48,432 nucleotides of DNA from an uncultured Curvibacter sp. (GTDB lineage Bacteria; Pseudomonadota; Gammaproteobacteria; Burkholderiales; Burkholderiaceae_C), in contig CAILKX010000079.1 of the NCBI GenBank assembly GCA_903834975.1, positions 1 through 48,432 on the forward strand. Direction: 5' to 3'. This document shows, piece by piece, positions 14,633 through 23,597 of this stretch (positions within the stretch are counted from its first letter, which is position 1; every line of letters begins with the position of its first letter). Made by a program: the position numbers and the translations under genes. A model generated the notes under the pieces. The model was not told where the DNA came from and searched no databases. It worked only from the letters and a program-made list of their open reading frames with translations.

Positions 14633-16077
14633 TGGGCTCCACCCAAAAACCGCTTTCGGTCAGGCGGTCTGAACAGCGCCCCGCCTACCATTTCAACCCC
14701 GCCGCCCATTGGATGAACGACCCCAATGGGTTGGTGTTTCACCAAGGGGTTTACCACCTGTTTTTTCAATACCACCCTTACAGCACCGTTTGGGGGCCCA
14801 TGCATTGGGGCCATGCCAGCAGCCAAGATTTGGTCCATTGGCAAGAGCACCCCTTGGCGTTGGCGCCTGATGAACACGGTTTGATTTTTTCTGGCAGCGC
14901 GGTGTGGGATGCTGAAAACACCTCAGGCCTGGGCACTGCCGAACAACCGCCCTTGGTGGCCTTATTCACCTACCACCGCCTGCGTGGCCCGCAAGAGGCC
15001 CCAGATTCGCCATGTGAAACACAAGGTTTGGCCTACAGCCTGGATGCGGGCGCTACTTGGGTCAAACACCCCCTTCCGGTGCTGAACAACCCGGGCTTGA
15101 AGGACTTCCGCGACCCCAAGGTTTTTTGGCACGAGCAGAGCCAACGATGGATCATGGCTTTGGCTTGCACCAACCGCGTGTCCTTTTACAGCTCGCTCAA
15201 TTTGCGCGAATGGACGTGGCTCAGCGATTTTTCTCAAAACGCAGGCGAAGGCGTTTGGGAATGCCCCGACTTATTTGAATTGCCCACGGGCGATGGTGAC
15301 GCCCGATGGGTCCTGTTGGTCAGCGTCACTTTAGGGGGACCGCAAGGCGGTTCTGCCACTCAGTATTTTGTGGGCCAATTCAATGGTCAAGATTTTCTCA
15401 GCGAACACCACGACACCCGTTGGCTCGACTGGGGGACTGACCACTATGCTGGCGTGACTTGGAGCAATACCGGCACCCGAAAACTGCTGATCGGTTGGAT
15501 GAGCAATTGGCGATATGCCAACAAAACCCCCACCGAAGGTTGGCGCGGCAGCATGACCTTGCCGCGCGAATTAACGCTCCAGCGCGTGGAACAGCGCCTG
15601 ATGCTCTGTTGCCCACCGGCGGCTGAAGTGGAAAGTGCTTTTTGTGAGCCCATTTCAAACTTAAAGGTGGGCTTGAAGCAAGGCCTGGTGTCTTCATCGG
15701 GTCGTTTTAAATTGCAGCTTAAAGGCCCCGCCAACGCCCCTTGGTCCCTTCAACTGGGCAACCCAGCCAACGGCACGTGGCAACTGTCCTTCGACGACCA
15801 ACGCCAACTGTTTGTTCTGGATCGCTCTGGCGCCCGGGCCCAAGACTTTCAAACGGAACTGAGCGATGTTTTCGTCGTGCCGCGCCTAGGAAAAGCCCCC
15901 GACATCGACGTGAACTTGTATGTCGATACCCATTCCATTGAGGTGTTTGCCGAAAACGGCTTGTTGTCGATGACCCATTTGGTGTTCCCAGATGCACCTT
16001 GGGATCGGCTCAATTTGGAAGGGGCTGAGATCCTCAGCGCCAAAATTGCAACCGTTTGCGTTAACGGAACCCGGTAA
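14632..16077 (+). CDS. GH32 sucrose hydrolase (beta-fructosidase)
   Basis: This 481-residue glycoside hydrolase family 32 protein cleaves terminal beta-fructose, as in sucrose or raffinose. The catalytic triad is clear: nucleophile Asp30 (WMNDPNG), transition-state stabiliser Asp161 (FRDPKV) and acid/base Glu210 (WECPDLF). The five-bladed propeller is followed by the C-terminal beta-sandwich (about 340-481), including the SIEVFAENG strand. No signal peptide is present, so it is cytoplasmic. It would release fructose plus glucose from sucrose, or melibiose plus fructose from raffinose, the latter feeding the GH36 enzyme. The start overlaps the halogenase stop. Confidence 0.92.
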   Translation: MGSTQKPLSVRRSEQRPAYHFNPAAHWMNDPNGLVFHQGVYHLFFQYHPYSTVWGPMHWGHASSQDLVHWQEHPLALAPDEHGLIFSGSAVWDAENTSGLGTAEQPPLVALFTYHRLRGPQEAPDSPCETQGLAYSLDAGATWVKHPLPVLNNPGLKDFRDPKVFWHEQSQRWIMALACTNRVSFYSSLNLREWTWLSDFSQNAGEGVWECPDLFELPTGDGDARWVLLVSVTLGGPQGGSATQYFVGQFNGQDFLSEHHDTRWLDWGTDHYAGVTWSNTGTRKLLIGWMSNWRYANKTPTEGWRGSMTLPRELTLQRVEQRLMLCCPPAAEVESAFCEPISNLKVGLKQGLVSSSGRFKLQLKGPANAPWSLQLGNPANGTWQLSFDDQRQLFVLDRSGARAQDFQTELSDVFVVPRLGKAPDIDVNLYVDTHSIEVFAENGLLSMTHLVFPDAPWDRLNLEGAEILSAKIATVCVNGTR

Positions 16078-16202
16078 CCCTTAGACGTTACAAATGGCCA
16101 CCTGGGCGGCCGTCAATTCCGCTCTTTCAATAGAAAAACCGCTGTAAATCTTAAATTTGTGAATATTTGTCACTTTTTTGCAACATCCTAGGGTTTCCCC
16201 CA

Positions 16203-16222
16203 AATTGCAATCGATTGCAATT
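16203..16222. promoter_or_regulatory. Perfect 20-bp LacI-type operator of the TonB-dependent receptor
   Basis: AATTGCAATC at 16203-16212 and GATTGCAATT at 16213-16222 form a perfect palindrome, the best operator in the window. The 14-base core (16206-16219, TGCAATCGATTGCA) differs by one base from the tonB and symporter operators. A -35-like TTGCAA (16205-16210) lies inside it, and CAAAAT (16227-16232) 16 bases downstream is a plausible -10. Confidence 0.75.
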
Positions 16223-16293
16223 GAAACAAAATTCTTCTCACTAACTTGGGCTAATTCCTGTTAGTTAAACCCATCCTCATCCTTGGAGATAAC

Positions 16294-18792
16294 ATGAAAA
16301 AAATGCACCGTTATTCGCCTGTAGCCGTCGCAGTGGCTGCAGTCATGACGACTGGCCTGGCACAAGCCCAGGAATCCCTGAAGCTGGACAACGTGGTCGT
16401 GACTTCGACCTCGACCGCTCTTTCCAAAATGCGCAGTTCGGTTTCTGTGACCGACGTCAGCGAAGACCAAATCCGTGATTTGGGCGCTCACACCGAAGCC
16501 GAAGTGCTGTTGCTGATCCCTGGCATCCGTACCGACGTTGGCGCTGGCCCTGGTGGTAACTCCAACATCACCGTTCGCGGTCTGCCCATTTCTTCCGGCG
16601 GCTCCAAGTACGTTCAGCTCCAAGAAGACGGTCTGCCCACCGTGCAATTTGGAGACATGAATTTCGGTAACAACGACTACTGGACCCGTTACGACAGCAA
16701 CATCGAAAGCGTCGAATCCCTGCGTGGTGGTTCAGCTTCTGTTTATGCTTCACAAGCCCCTGGCGCCGTCATCAACTACATCAGCAAGACCGGTAAAGAA
16801 GAAGGCGGCTCGGTTGGTTTCAGCGATGGCCTGAACTACAAAGAACACCGCGTTGACGCCGAAGTCGGCAGCCACCTGGCATCTGACGTTTACTACCACG
16901 TGGGCGGCTATTTCCGCCAAGGCGAAGGCTACCGCGAAACCACCCCTGACTCTTTGCTGGGCTACCAGATCAAGGGCAACATCACCAAAGAATTCAAGGG
17001 TGCTGACGGATATTTCCGCGCCAACTTCAAGTTGTTAGACGAGCAAGCGCCAACCACCCCCCAAACCTTCTTGTCCGCCACCAACAATGGCAGCAAATTG
17101 GGCGGCTTTGGTAATGTGACCGGCTTCAATGGCCAAACAGGTTCACAGTACTCTACCTACACTTCGGGCGTTCCTTTTGTGAACCCCATCTCAGGTGCCA
17201 CTGAAAACGTGAACCTGAACAAGGGCATCACCACCAACGTGAAGGCTGTGGGCTTTGAATTCCACGACAAGCTGGACAATGGCTACACCGTTGACAACAA
17301 GTTCCGCATCAGCTCGCAAAGCGGCAGTTTCAACTCGATCTTCTGGAACCCAGAAACTTTGAGCGCCATGCAAAATAGCTTGGCTGCTGGCGGTTACTCC
17401 AAGTACGTGAATGGTGTCAACAAAGGTCAAATCGTCACCAACGCCAACTTGCAAGCCCAATACGCTGGTCAAGGCCTGGTGTCCGACGGTACCGCCATCA
17501 ATGTCAACATGCACGACATGGGCTTGATCGCCAACGACTTTGCAGTTTCTAAGAAGTTTGTGCTGAGCGACAGCAATATTTTGGACGGCAAAGCAGGTTT
17601 GTACTACTCACGTCAAAACGTGACACAAACTTGGCAAGTCAACGAAATGGTCTCTGAAGCCGCCCAAAATGGCGCTTTGATCAACGTCTACAAAGCCGAC
17701 GGCACGGCAGTGACCAACGGCGGCATGACCGGTTTCAACAACCAATGGGGCGGTTTGGCCCGTGACCTCGACGCTCACTTCACCACCGTGGCACCTTACC
17801 TCGGCGGCAACTTGAGCGCTGGCAGCTGGGACTTTGACGGCGGTGTTCGTCGTGAATCGTTCTCTTCCAACGCCGTTTACTACGGCAGCAAAAAGACCAC
17901 TCAAACGGTTAACGGTACCAGCAACGCCAATGTGTACATGATCGACTACTCGGCTCCCGGGTACTCTGACTACACCATCGGCTACACCAACTGGTCTTTG
18001 GGTGCCAACTTCCGCGTGACTCCAAACGCTTCGGTCTTTGGTCGTTACAGCGTGGGCAACCGTGCCGTGGCTGACCGCTTGTTGTACTCTGCCAACATCA
18101 ATGCCCAAACGGGTGCTTTGAATGGTGCCGGCGGTGCACAAGCCGCCTTGGCTCCTGTCAAACAATCTGAAGTCGGTACCCGTTTGCGCGGTAAAGAATC
18201 TTGGGGCACTTATGGCTTGTCGGCCACTTTGTTCCACTCGACCACGCAAGAGTTTGACTACGACCAAACCCGCCAAGACAACCCCAACCTGCCTAACTAC
18301 GCAGGTCCTAAGTTGAACCAACTGGGTTACAAGGCTACCGGCGTCGAGTTTGAATCAGGCTTGACAGCTGGCGCCTTCTCTTTGAACGCCAACCTGACGT
18401 TCTCTGACGAACAATACTCGCAAGACTTGGGTCAAGCGTCCTTGGTTGGCAAGCACCCCACAGGTGCAACCCCATGGCGCTTCGTCATCACTCCCCGTTA
18501 CCAAATTGGTAACGCCACTTTCGGTGGTGTGATCCGCGGTGTGTCTTCTTCGTATGCCGACGGTGCCAACACCATCAGCATTCCTGGTTACGCCGTGGTT
18601 AACGCCTTCGTCAACTACAACTTTGGCGATGGCTTGGTGGGTTCTTTGAACGTCGGCAACGTGTTCAACACCTTGGCTGTCATCGGTGGTGGTTCTTCCC
18701 CCATCAGCGGCTACACCGGCAACACCGGTGTGTACGGCTTGGGCGTCGAACCCGGCCGCACCATCCAAGCCAGCCTGCGTTACAAGTTCTGA
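16294..18792 (+). CDS. TonB-dependent outer-membrane receptor for oligosaccharides
   Basis: This 832-residue receptor forms a gated 22-strand beta-barrel in the outer membrane and takes up ligand using TonB energy. A signal peptide ends at about residue 25 (LAQAQE). A TonB-box-like LDNVVVTST follows, then the plug domain (about 45-165, with VRGLPI and SVYASQAPGAVINYISKTG). The barrel ends in a terminal aromatic (ASLRYKF). TTGGAGA precedes the ATG. The promoter carries a sugar-type operator, and the gene sits between a sucrose operon and an alpha-glucoside transporter, so sucrose, raffinose or maltose-like sugars are the likely ligands rather than siderophores (inference). The plug is related to receptors annotated for iron, so homology alone would not show the sugar role. 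A strong terminator follows. Confidence 0.9.
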   Translation: MKKMHRYSPVAVAVAAVMTTGLAQAQESLKLDNVVVTSTSTALSKMRSSVSVTDVSEDQIRDLGAHTEAEVLLLIPGIRTDVGAGPGGNSNITVRGLPISSGGSKYVQLQEDGLPTVQFGDMNFGNNDYWTRYDSNIESVESLRGGSASVYASQAPGAVINYISKTGKEEGGSVGFSDGLNYKEHRVDAEVGSHLASDVYYHVGGYFRQGEGYRETTPDSLLGYQIKGNITKEFKGADGYFRANFKLLDEQAPTTPQTFLSATNNGSKLGGFGNVTGFNGQTGSQYSTYTSGVPFVNPISGATENVNLNKGITTNVKAVGFEFHDKLDNGYTVDNKFRISSQSGSFNSIFWNPETLSAMQNSLAAGGYSKYVNGVNKGQIVTNANLQAQYAGQGLVSDGTAINVNMHDMGLIANDFAVSKKFVLSDSNILDGKAGLYYSRQNVTQTWQVNEMVSEAAQNGALINVYKADGTAVTNGGMTGFNNQWGGLARDLDAHFTTVAPYLGGNLSAGSWDFDGGVRRESFSSNAVYYGSKKTTQTVNGTSNANVYMIDYSAPGYSDYTIGYTNWSLGANFRVTPNASVFGRYSVGNRAVADRLLYSANINAQTGALNGAGGAQAALAPVKQSEVGTRLRGKESWGTYGLSATLFHSTTQEFDYDQTRQDNPNLPNYAGPKLNQLGYKATGVEFESGLTAGAFSLNANLTFSDEQYSQDLGQASLVGKHPTGATPWRFVITPRYQIGNATFGGVIRGVSSSYADGANTISIPGYAVVNAFVNYNFGDGLVGSLNVGNVFNTLAVIGGGSSPISGYTGNTGVYGLGVEPGRTIQASLRYKF

Positions 18793-18826
18793 TCTTGATT
18801 TGATCTTGATCTGAGCTTTGCCTCAC

Positions 18827-18865
18827 AAGGCAGACCGCCGCTCTTGAGCGGGGTCTGCCTTTTTT
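18827..18865 (+). terminator. Intrinsic terminator after the TonB-dependent receptor
   Basis: AAGGCAGACC pairs with GGTCTGCCTT, extended by CCGCTC/GAGCGG around a short loop, and runs directly into a T-tract. Only about 32 bases separate it from the start of the binding-protein gene, so partial read-through could set a high receptor to low transporter ratio. Confidence 0.9.
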
Positions 18866-18897
18866 CTGCCTTCTCTGTTTTGCAATTACTTTTCCAT

Positions 18898-20190
18898 ATG
18901 CGCATCCACCGCATCCACCCTCTGCATCAAGCCTCAAGGTGGCTCCTCTTTTTACTAATGGCCTGTCTCATGACTTTTGGCCATCGCGCCGAAGGCGTCG
19001 AGGTCACGATTGGTTGTGGCGGCGGCGGTGCGGACAAGGCCATGTGTTTCCAATACGCCCAACAATGGGCGCTTAAAACCGGCAACACCGTCAAGAATTT
19101 TTCTCCGCCAGGCAGCTTCAACGAGAAGTTGGCCCTGTACCGACAACTCTTCGCGGCCCACTCTTCCGACTTGGATGTGCTGCCCATCGATGTGACTTTT
19201 CCGGCCGTGCTCAAAGACCACTTGCTGGATTTAAAGCCTTATACAAAAGGCCTCGAAAATGACCATTTCGCCAACATGATCGCGATCAACACGCTGAATG
19301 ACCGGCTCATTGCGTTGCCTTGGTTCAGCGATGCCGGTGTGCTTTATTACCGTGCTGATTTGTTAAAAAAATACGGCCGTCGCGTGCCCCAAACCTGGGA
19401 CGAATTGACCGCCACCGCCACCGCCATTCAAGCTGCAGAAAGGCAAGCGGGTCGCGCCGATTTTCATGGCTTTGTGTTCCAAGGAAAAGCATCAGAAGGC
19501 TTGGCCTGCAATGCCCTCGAATGGATTTATTCAAACGGTGGTGGCGCTTTGATGGACGCGCAAGGCAACATCACCATCAACAACCCCCATGCAGCAGAAG
19601 CCTTGAACCGGGCAGCCCAATGGGTAGGCACCATTACCCCCTCCGGGGTCTTGAATTATGAAGAAGAAGACACTCGCGGCGTCTTCCAAACCGGCCATGC
19701 GTTGTTCATGCGCAACTGGCCTTACGCCTGGTCATTGGCACAAAAACCAGACAGTCCCGTGCGTGGCTTGGTTGGTATCGCCAAATTACCCGGCAGTGCT
19801 CAAGGACCCGGCGTAGGAACCTTAGGGGGCTGGTCCTTGGCGGTCTCTCGTTACAGCCACCACCCCGCTGAAGCCGCCGATTTGGCGCTTTACATGACGA
19901 GTGCAGCGGTTCAAAAACAACGTGCCATCGAGGGTTCATTGAATCCTTCCAGGCCCGCTCTTTTTCAAGACCCCGAAGTCATGTCCGCCATCGGCGATGC
20001 GGCCATCTTGGCCGATGTCTTGAAAACCGCGGTGGTACGTCCCACCAACATCACGGGCTTCAAATTTCCGCAGGTCAGTCAAAACTTCTACAACGCTGCC
20101 AGCGATGTGTTGGCACAACGGACCTCCGGTGAAGAGGCGGTGAAAAAGCTGGCCACTCGTTTCAAAAGAATCAAACGCGAATCATGGTGA
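18898..20190 (+). CDS. ABC-transporter sugar-binding protein (alpha-glucoside type)
   Basis: This 430-residue periplasmic solute-binding protein has an N-terminal basic and hydrophobic signal (RWLLFLLMACLMTFGHRAEG). A family-1 extracellular binding-protein fold follows, with typical segments such as YRADLLKKYGRRVPQTWDELTATA and NYEEEDTRGVFQTGHALFMRNWPYAW. The ATG at 18898 is preferred because the signal peptide begins there; the longer frame runs into the terminator. The gene order binding protein-permease-permease-alpha-glucosidase-ATPase is that of the agl operon of Sinorhizobium meliloti, which takes up sucrose, maltose and trehalose. That suggests an AglE-like role (inference from order). 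It overlaps the next gene by 7 bases. Confidence 0.86.
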   Translation: MRIHRIHPLHQASRWLLFLLMACLMTFGHRAEGVEVTIGCGGGGADKAMCFQYAQQWALKTGNTVKNFSPPGSFNEKLALYRQLFAAHSSDLDVLPIDVTFPAVLKDHLLDLKPYTKGLENDHFANMIAINTLNDRLIALPWFSDAGVLYYRADLLKKYGRRVPQTWDELTATATAIQAAERQAGRADFHGFVFQGKASEGLACNALEWIYSNGGGALMDAQGNITINNPHAAEALNRAAQWVGTITPSGVLNYEEEDTRGVFQTGHALFMRNWPYAWSLAQKPDSPVRGLVGIAKLPGSAQGPGVGTLGGWSLAVSRYSHHPAEAADLALYMTSAAVQKQRAIEGSLNPSRPALFQDPEVMSAIGDAAILADVLKTAVVRPTNITGFKFPQVSQNFYNAASDVLAQRTSGEEAVKKLATRFKRIKRESW

Positions 20191-21098
20191 ATAGGACTCG
20201 AACCGCCTGGCTGTTGCTGTTACCCATGGTCGCCTTGATGCTGGTCGTGGCTGTTTGGCCTTTGGCTCGGTCGATTGGCTTGAGCTTTACCGATACCAAT
20301 GTGAACGACATCGCCGCCGGCCGATGGATTGGTCTGGAAAACTACTTTGGCCCTTACGGTCTGTTCTTGAATCCCAATGACGAGGAAGGCTTTTGGGCGG
20401 GTGATTGGGGGGTTTCAATTCGCAACACGTTCAGCTTTGCTTTGGTCTGCGTGTTGCTGGAAACACTCACCGGTTTGGGGGTGGCGTTGTTGCTGAACCT
20501 GGAGTTCAAAGGCCGCGCTTGGGTCCGCACAGCCGTGCTCGTGCCATGGGCGATACCCACCATTGTGTCGGCCAAGATGTGGGGTTGGATGTTGAACGAC
20601 CAGTTTGGCGTCGTCAATACCTTGCTGCTGCAATTCGGCTGGATCAGCCACAAAATCGCTTGGACAGCGGACCCCTCTTATGCCTTGTGGTCGGTGGTTT
20701 TGGTCGATGTCTGGAAGACCACGCCATTCATGGCTTTGTTGGTGCTGGCCGCTTTGCAAACCGTGCCCAAAGACTGTTACGAAGCCGCCCGCGTCGACGG
20801 CGTCCATCCGCTGCGGGTGTTTTGGAAAATCACCTTGCCGTTGATTCGTCAGCCCCTGATGGTGGCGGTGGTGTTTCGTTTGCTCGATGCCTTGCGCGTT
20901 TTTGACCTGATCTTTGTGCTGACCGCAAACGGCAGTGACACCATCAGCATGTCGGGTTTCGTGCGTCGTGAAATGGTGGAGTTTGGCAACATGGGCTATG
21001 GCTCTGCAGCCGCCACGTCGTTGTTCTTGTTGGTCTTACTGACCGCGGTGGTGTTTCTGCGTGCCGTCGGGGTGAAGTTGGCTGAGGAGCCGAAATGA
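20184..21098 (+). CDS. ABC-transporter sugar permease (AglF/MalF-like)
   Basis: This 304-residue inner-membrane permease of the CUT1 sugar family has six membrane helices. The cytoplasmic EAA loop that docks the ATPase is visible (YEAARVDGVHPLRVFWKITLPL, about residues 195-216). It starts within the last codons of the binding-protein gene and its own stop overlaps the next permease start, so the three are translationally linked. It would form the channel with the next protein. Confidence 0.9.
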   Translation: MVNRTRTAWLLLLPMVALMLVVAVWPLARSIGLSFTDTNVNDIAAGRWIGLENYFGPYGLFLNPNDEEGFWAGDWGVSIRNTFSFALVCVLLETLTGLGVALLLNLEFKGRAWVRTAVLVPWAIPTIVSAKMWGWMLNDQFGVVNTLLLQFGWISHKIAWTADPSYALWSVVLVDVWKTTPFMALLVLAALQTVPKDCYEAARVDGVHPLRVFWKITLPLIRQPLMVAVVFRLLDALRVFDLIFVLTANGSDTISMSGFVRREMVEFGNMGYGSAAATSLFLLVLLTAVVFLRAVGVKLAEEPK

Positions 21099-21931
21099 AT
21101 TCACGTTCTTGGTTCAGCAAACTCTTGATTTATGGCTTGTCGAGCTTGGTGGTGGTGCTCTCGGTCTACCCCTTCTTATTTGCCATTTCTACCTCTTTGA
21201 AAACTGGCAATGCGTTGTTTGGCCCTGAATTAATTCCGGATTCAGCCACGTGGCACAACTATGCGGCCCTGTTTGAAGGCCAACAACCTTTTGGCCGAAG
21301 CTTGTTGAATTCAGTGATGGTGGCGCTGGTGACCGTCGCGCTGGCCTTGTTGATGGGACTGACTGCCGCCTATGCCTTGGGACGCATCCGATTCAAAGGC
21401 AAGGGGCTCTTGCTGCTGGCTTTGTTGGGTGTTTCGATGTTTCCTCAGGTCGCCGTGCTGTCGGGCATGTTTGAACTGATGCAGTCTTTGGGTCTTTACA
21501 ACCATGCGCTGGGCTTGGTGGTGCCTTACACCTTGTTTACCTTGCCTTTCACGGTTTGGATATTGACCACCTTCATGCGAGAGCTGCCCTTCGAGCTGGA
21601 AGAAGCCGCGATCATGGACGGCTGCGGGCCTTTGCGGATTTTGTTCCAAGTCTTTCTGCCCTTGCTTTGGCCCGCCTTGGTCTCCACCGGCTTGTTGGCT
21701 TTTGTGGGGGCGTGGAATGAATTCATGTTCGCTTTGACCTTTGTTGTCAACGACCATGAACGCACAGTGCCGGTGGCCATCTCGATGATCAGCGGGGCCA
21801 GTGCTTTTGAAATTCCATGGGGCAGCATCATGGCGGCATCGGTCATCGTGACGTTGCCCTTATTGGGCTTGGTTTTCTTCTTCCAAAAACGCATCGTGTC
21901 AGGCTTGACCGCCGGTGCTGTCAAGGGTTAA
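21095..21931 (+). CDS. ABC-transporter sugar permease (AglG/MalG-like)
   Basis: This 278-residue second permease of the CUT1 sugar importer has six membrane helices and an EAA loop (EEAAIMDGCGPLRILFQVFLPL, about residues 168-189). The N-terminal helix and the segment YPFLFAISTSLKTG are typical of MalG-like permeases. The ATG overlaps the previous stop by four bases. The alpha-glucosidase gene follows 6 bases after its stop. Confidence 0.9.
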   Translation: MNSRSWFSKLLIYGLSSLVVVLSVYPFLFAISTSLKTGNALFGPELIPDSATWHNYAALFEGQQPFGRSLLNSVMVALVTVALALLMGLTAAYALGRIRFKGKGLLLLALLGVSMFPQVAVLSGMFELMQSLGLYNHALGLVVPYTLFTLPFTVWILTTFMRELPFELEEAAIMDGCGPLRILFQVFLPLLWPALVSTGLLAFVGAWNEFMFALTFVVNDHERTVPVAISMISGASAFEIPWGSIMAASVIVTLPLLGLVFFFQKRIVSGLTAGAVKG

Positions 21932-21937
21932 TTGGTC

Positions 21938-23590
21938 ATGAACAACAACTGGTGGCGCGGCGGCGTCATTTATCAAATCTACCCCCGTTCATTTGCCGAC
22001 AGCAACGGCGATGGCGTGGGCGATCTGCCAGGCATCACTCAAAAACTAGATCATGTGGCCCGCTTGGGTGTAGAGGCCATTTGGCTGTCACCCTTCTTCA
22101 AAAGTCCCATGAAGGACTTTGGCTACGACGTGAGCGATTACTGCGATGTCGATCCCTTGTTTGGCAACTTGCAAGACTTCAAAGCCTTGGTGGCGCGCGC
22201 CCATGAGTTGGGCTTGAAGGTCATCATCGACCAAGTGTTGTCGCACACCTCAGACCAACACCCTTGGTTCAACGAGAGTCGAGCCTCTAACGACAACCCC
22301 AAGGCCGATTGGTATGTGTGGGCCGATGCCAAAGAAGACGGTAGCCCGCCCAACAATTGGATGAGTGTTTTTGGCGGCAGCGCTTGGCAATGGGACTCCC
22401 AACGCTGCCAGTACTACTTGCACAATTTTTTGAGCAGCCAACCCGACCTCAATTACCACCAGCCCGATGTGGTGAATGCCATTTTGCAAACCGTCAAGTT
22501 TTGGCTAGAACTGGGTGTCGATGGCTACCGCCTTGACACCACGCCGTTTTATTTTCACGATGCCGAGTTGCGTGACAATCCCCCCAGAGGCCGCCCCTCT
22601 GCACGCCAGGCAACGGCCAGTGACATCAATCCCTATGAATGGCAGTGGCACGTTTATGACAAAGACCGGCCGGAGAATTTGGGCTTCTTAAAACGACTGC
22701 GCCAATTGGTCGACCAATACCCCAACACCACCTTGGTGGGTGAGATCGGCACTGACGACAGCATCGCAACGGTGGCGCAATACACCAGCGGACAAGACAA
22801 GCTGCACATGGCTTACAGCTTTGACTTGTTGGGCGCCGACCACAGCGCCCCTTACCTGCATGGCCTCTTGCAACATTTCGCCAACAAGAGCGAAGGCAGT
22901 TGGCCGTCTTGGGCGCTTTCTAACCACGATGTGCAGCGCCTCGGAACCCGCTGGACCTCGTCTGTCCCTGCAGAATTTCATGCGCGTTTGTTGCGCACCG
23001 CCGCCGTCTTTCAAATGACCTTGCGTGGAACGCCTTGTCTTTACCAAGGCGATGAGCTGGGCTTGCCAGAAGCCGAGCTGGCCTTTGCCGATTTGCAAGA
23101 CCCTGTCGGTCTGACCATGTGGCCCAAAAACAAAGGCCGCGATGGTTGTCGCACCCCCATGCCCTGGCTGAGCCCAGCGGCTGATTTGGGTTTTGACCTG
23201 TCGCTCCCGCCTGGATTGGCTAGAAGCTGGTTGCCTGTGACCGAAGCCTATCGACCTTTGGCGGTCGATGTTCAAGAAAGCCAGGCCGATTCACAGCTGC
23301 ACTTTTATCGCAACTTATTGGCATGGCGAAAACTTCAACCAGCGTTGATTCATGGCGAACAAAGCCTGTGGCCATTGCATCCTCAAGTGCTCGCGTTTGA
23401 GCGTGAATTCGATGGCAAAACGATCTTGTGTGCTTTCAATTTCAGCACCATACAGGCCAGCGTTGAACTGCCCGCCCACTGGCATGAGGGTACGCCTTTA
23501 CCTCTAAAAGTGCCCGGATGGTCGAATGCCCGCCTGGCCTCCAACGTCCTTGAATTTGAACCCTATACCGGCTTGTTGCTGGCGCGCTGA
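21938..23590 (+). CDS. Alpha-glucosidase, GH13 subfamily 23 (AglA-like)
   Basis: This 550-residue cytoplasmic alpha-glucosidase releases glucose from the non-reducing end of imported alpha-glucosides. The first beta strand region (WWRGGVIYQIYPRSF) and the loop GVGDLPGI are family hallmarks. The catalytic residues are nucleophile Asp200 (YRLDTTPFYFHD), acid/base Glu269 (LVGEIGTDD) and stabiliser Asp331 (SNHDVQR), two positions from those of the Halomonas enzyme HaG, a member known to act on sucrose, maltose and other alpha-glucosides. I use the ATG at 21938; a TTG two codons earlier is possible. No signal peptide. Its position between permease and ATPase genes repeats the agl operon order. Confidence 0.9.
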   Translation: MNNNWWRGGVIYQIYPRSFADSNGDGVGDLPGITQKLDHVARLGVEAIWLSPFFKSPMKDFGYDVSDYCDVDPLFGNLQDFKALVARAHELGLKVIIDQVLSHTSDQHPWFNESRASNDNPKADWYVWADAKEDGSPPNNWMSVFGGSAWQWDSQRCQYYLHNFLSSQPDLNYHQPDVVNAILQTVKFWLELGVDGYRLDTTPFYFHDAELRDNPPRGRPSARQATASDINPYEWQWHVYDKDRPENLGFLKRLRQLVDQYPNTTLVGEIGTDDSIATVAQYTSGQDKLHMAYSFDLLGADHSAPYLHGLLQHFANKSEGSWPSWALSNHDVQRLGTRWTSSVPAEFHARLLRTAAVFQMTLRGTPCLYQGDELGLPEAELAFADLQDPVGLTMWPKNKGRDGCRTPMPWLSPAADLGFDLSLPPGLARSWLPVTEAYRPLAVDVQESQADSQLHFYRNLLAWRKLQPALIHGEQSLWPLHPQVLAFEREFDGKTILCAFNFSTIQASVELPAHWHEGTPLPLKVPGWSNARLASNVLEFEPYTGLLLAR

Positions 23591-23597
23591 GGCCTCC

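Noticed and set aside
18791-18814. Short direct repeat TGATCTTGAT after the receptor gene
   Set aside because: Two copies only, overlapping the stop region, with no link to a known element.
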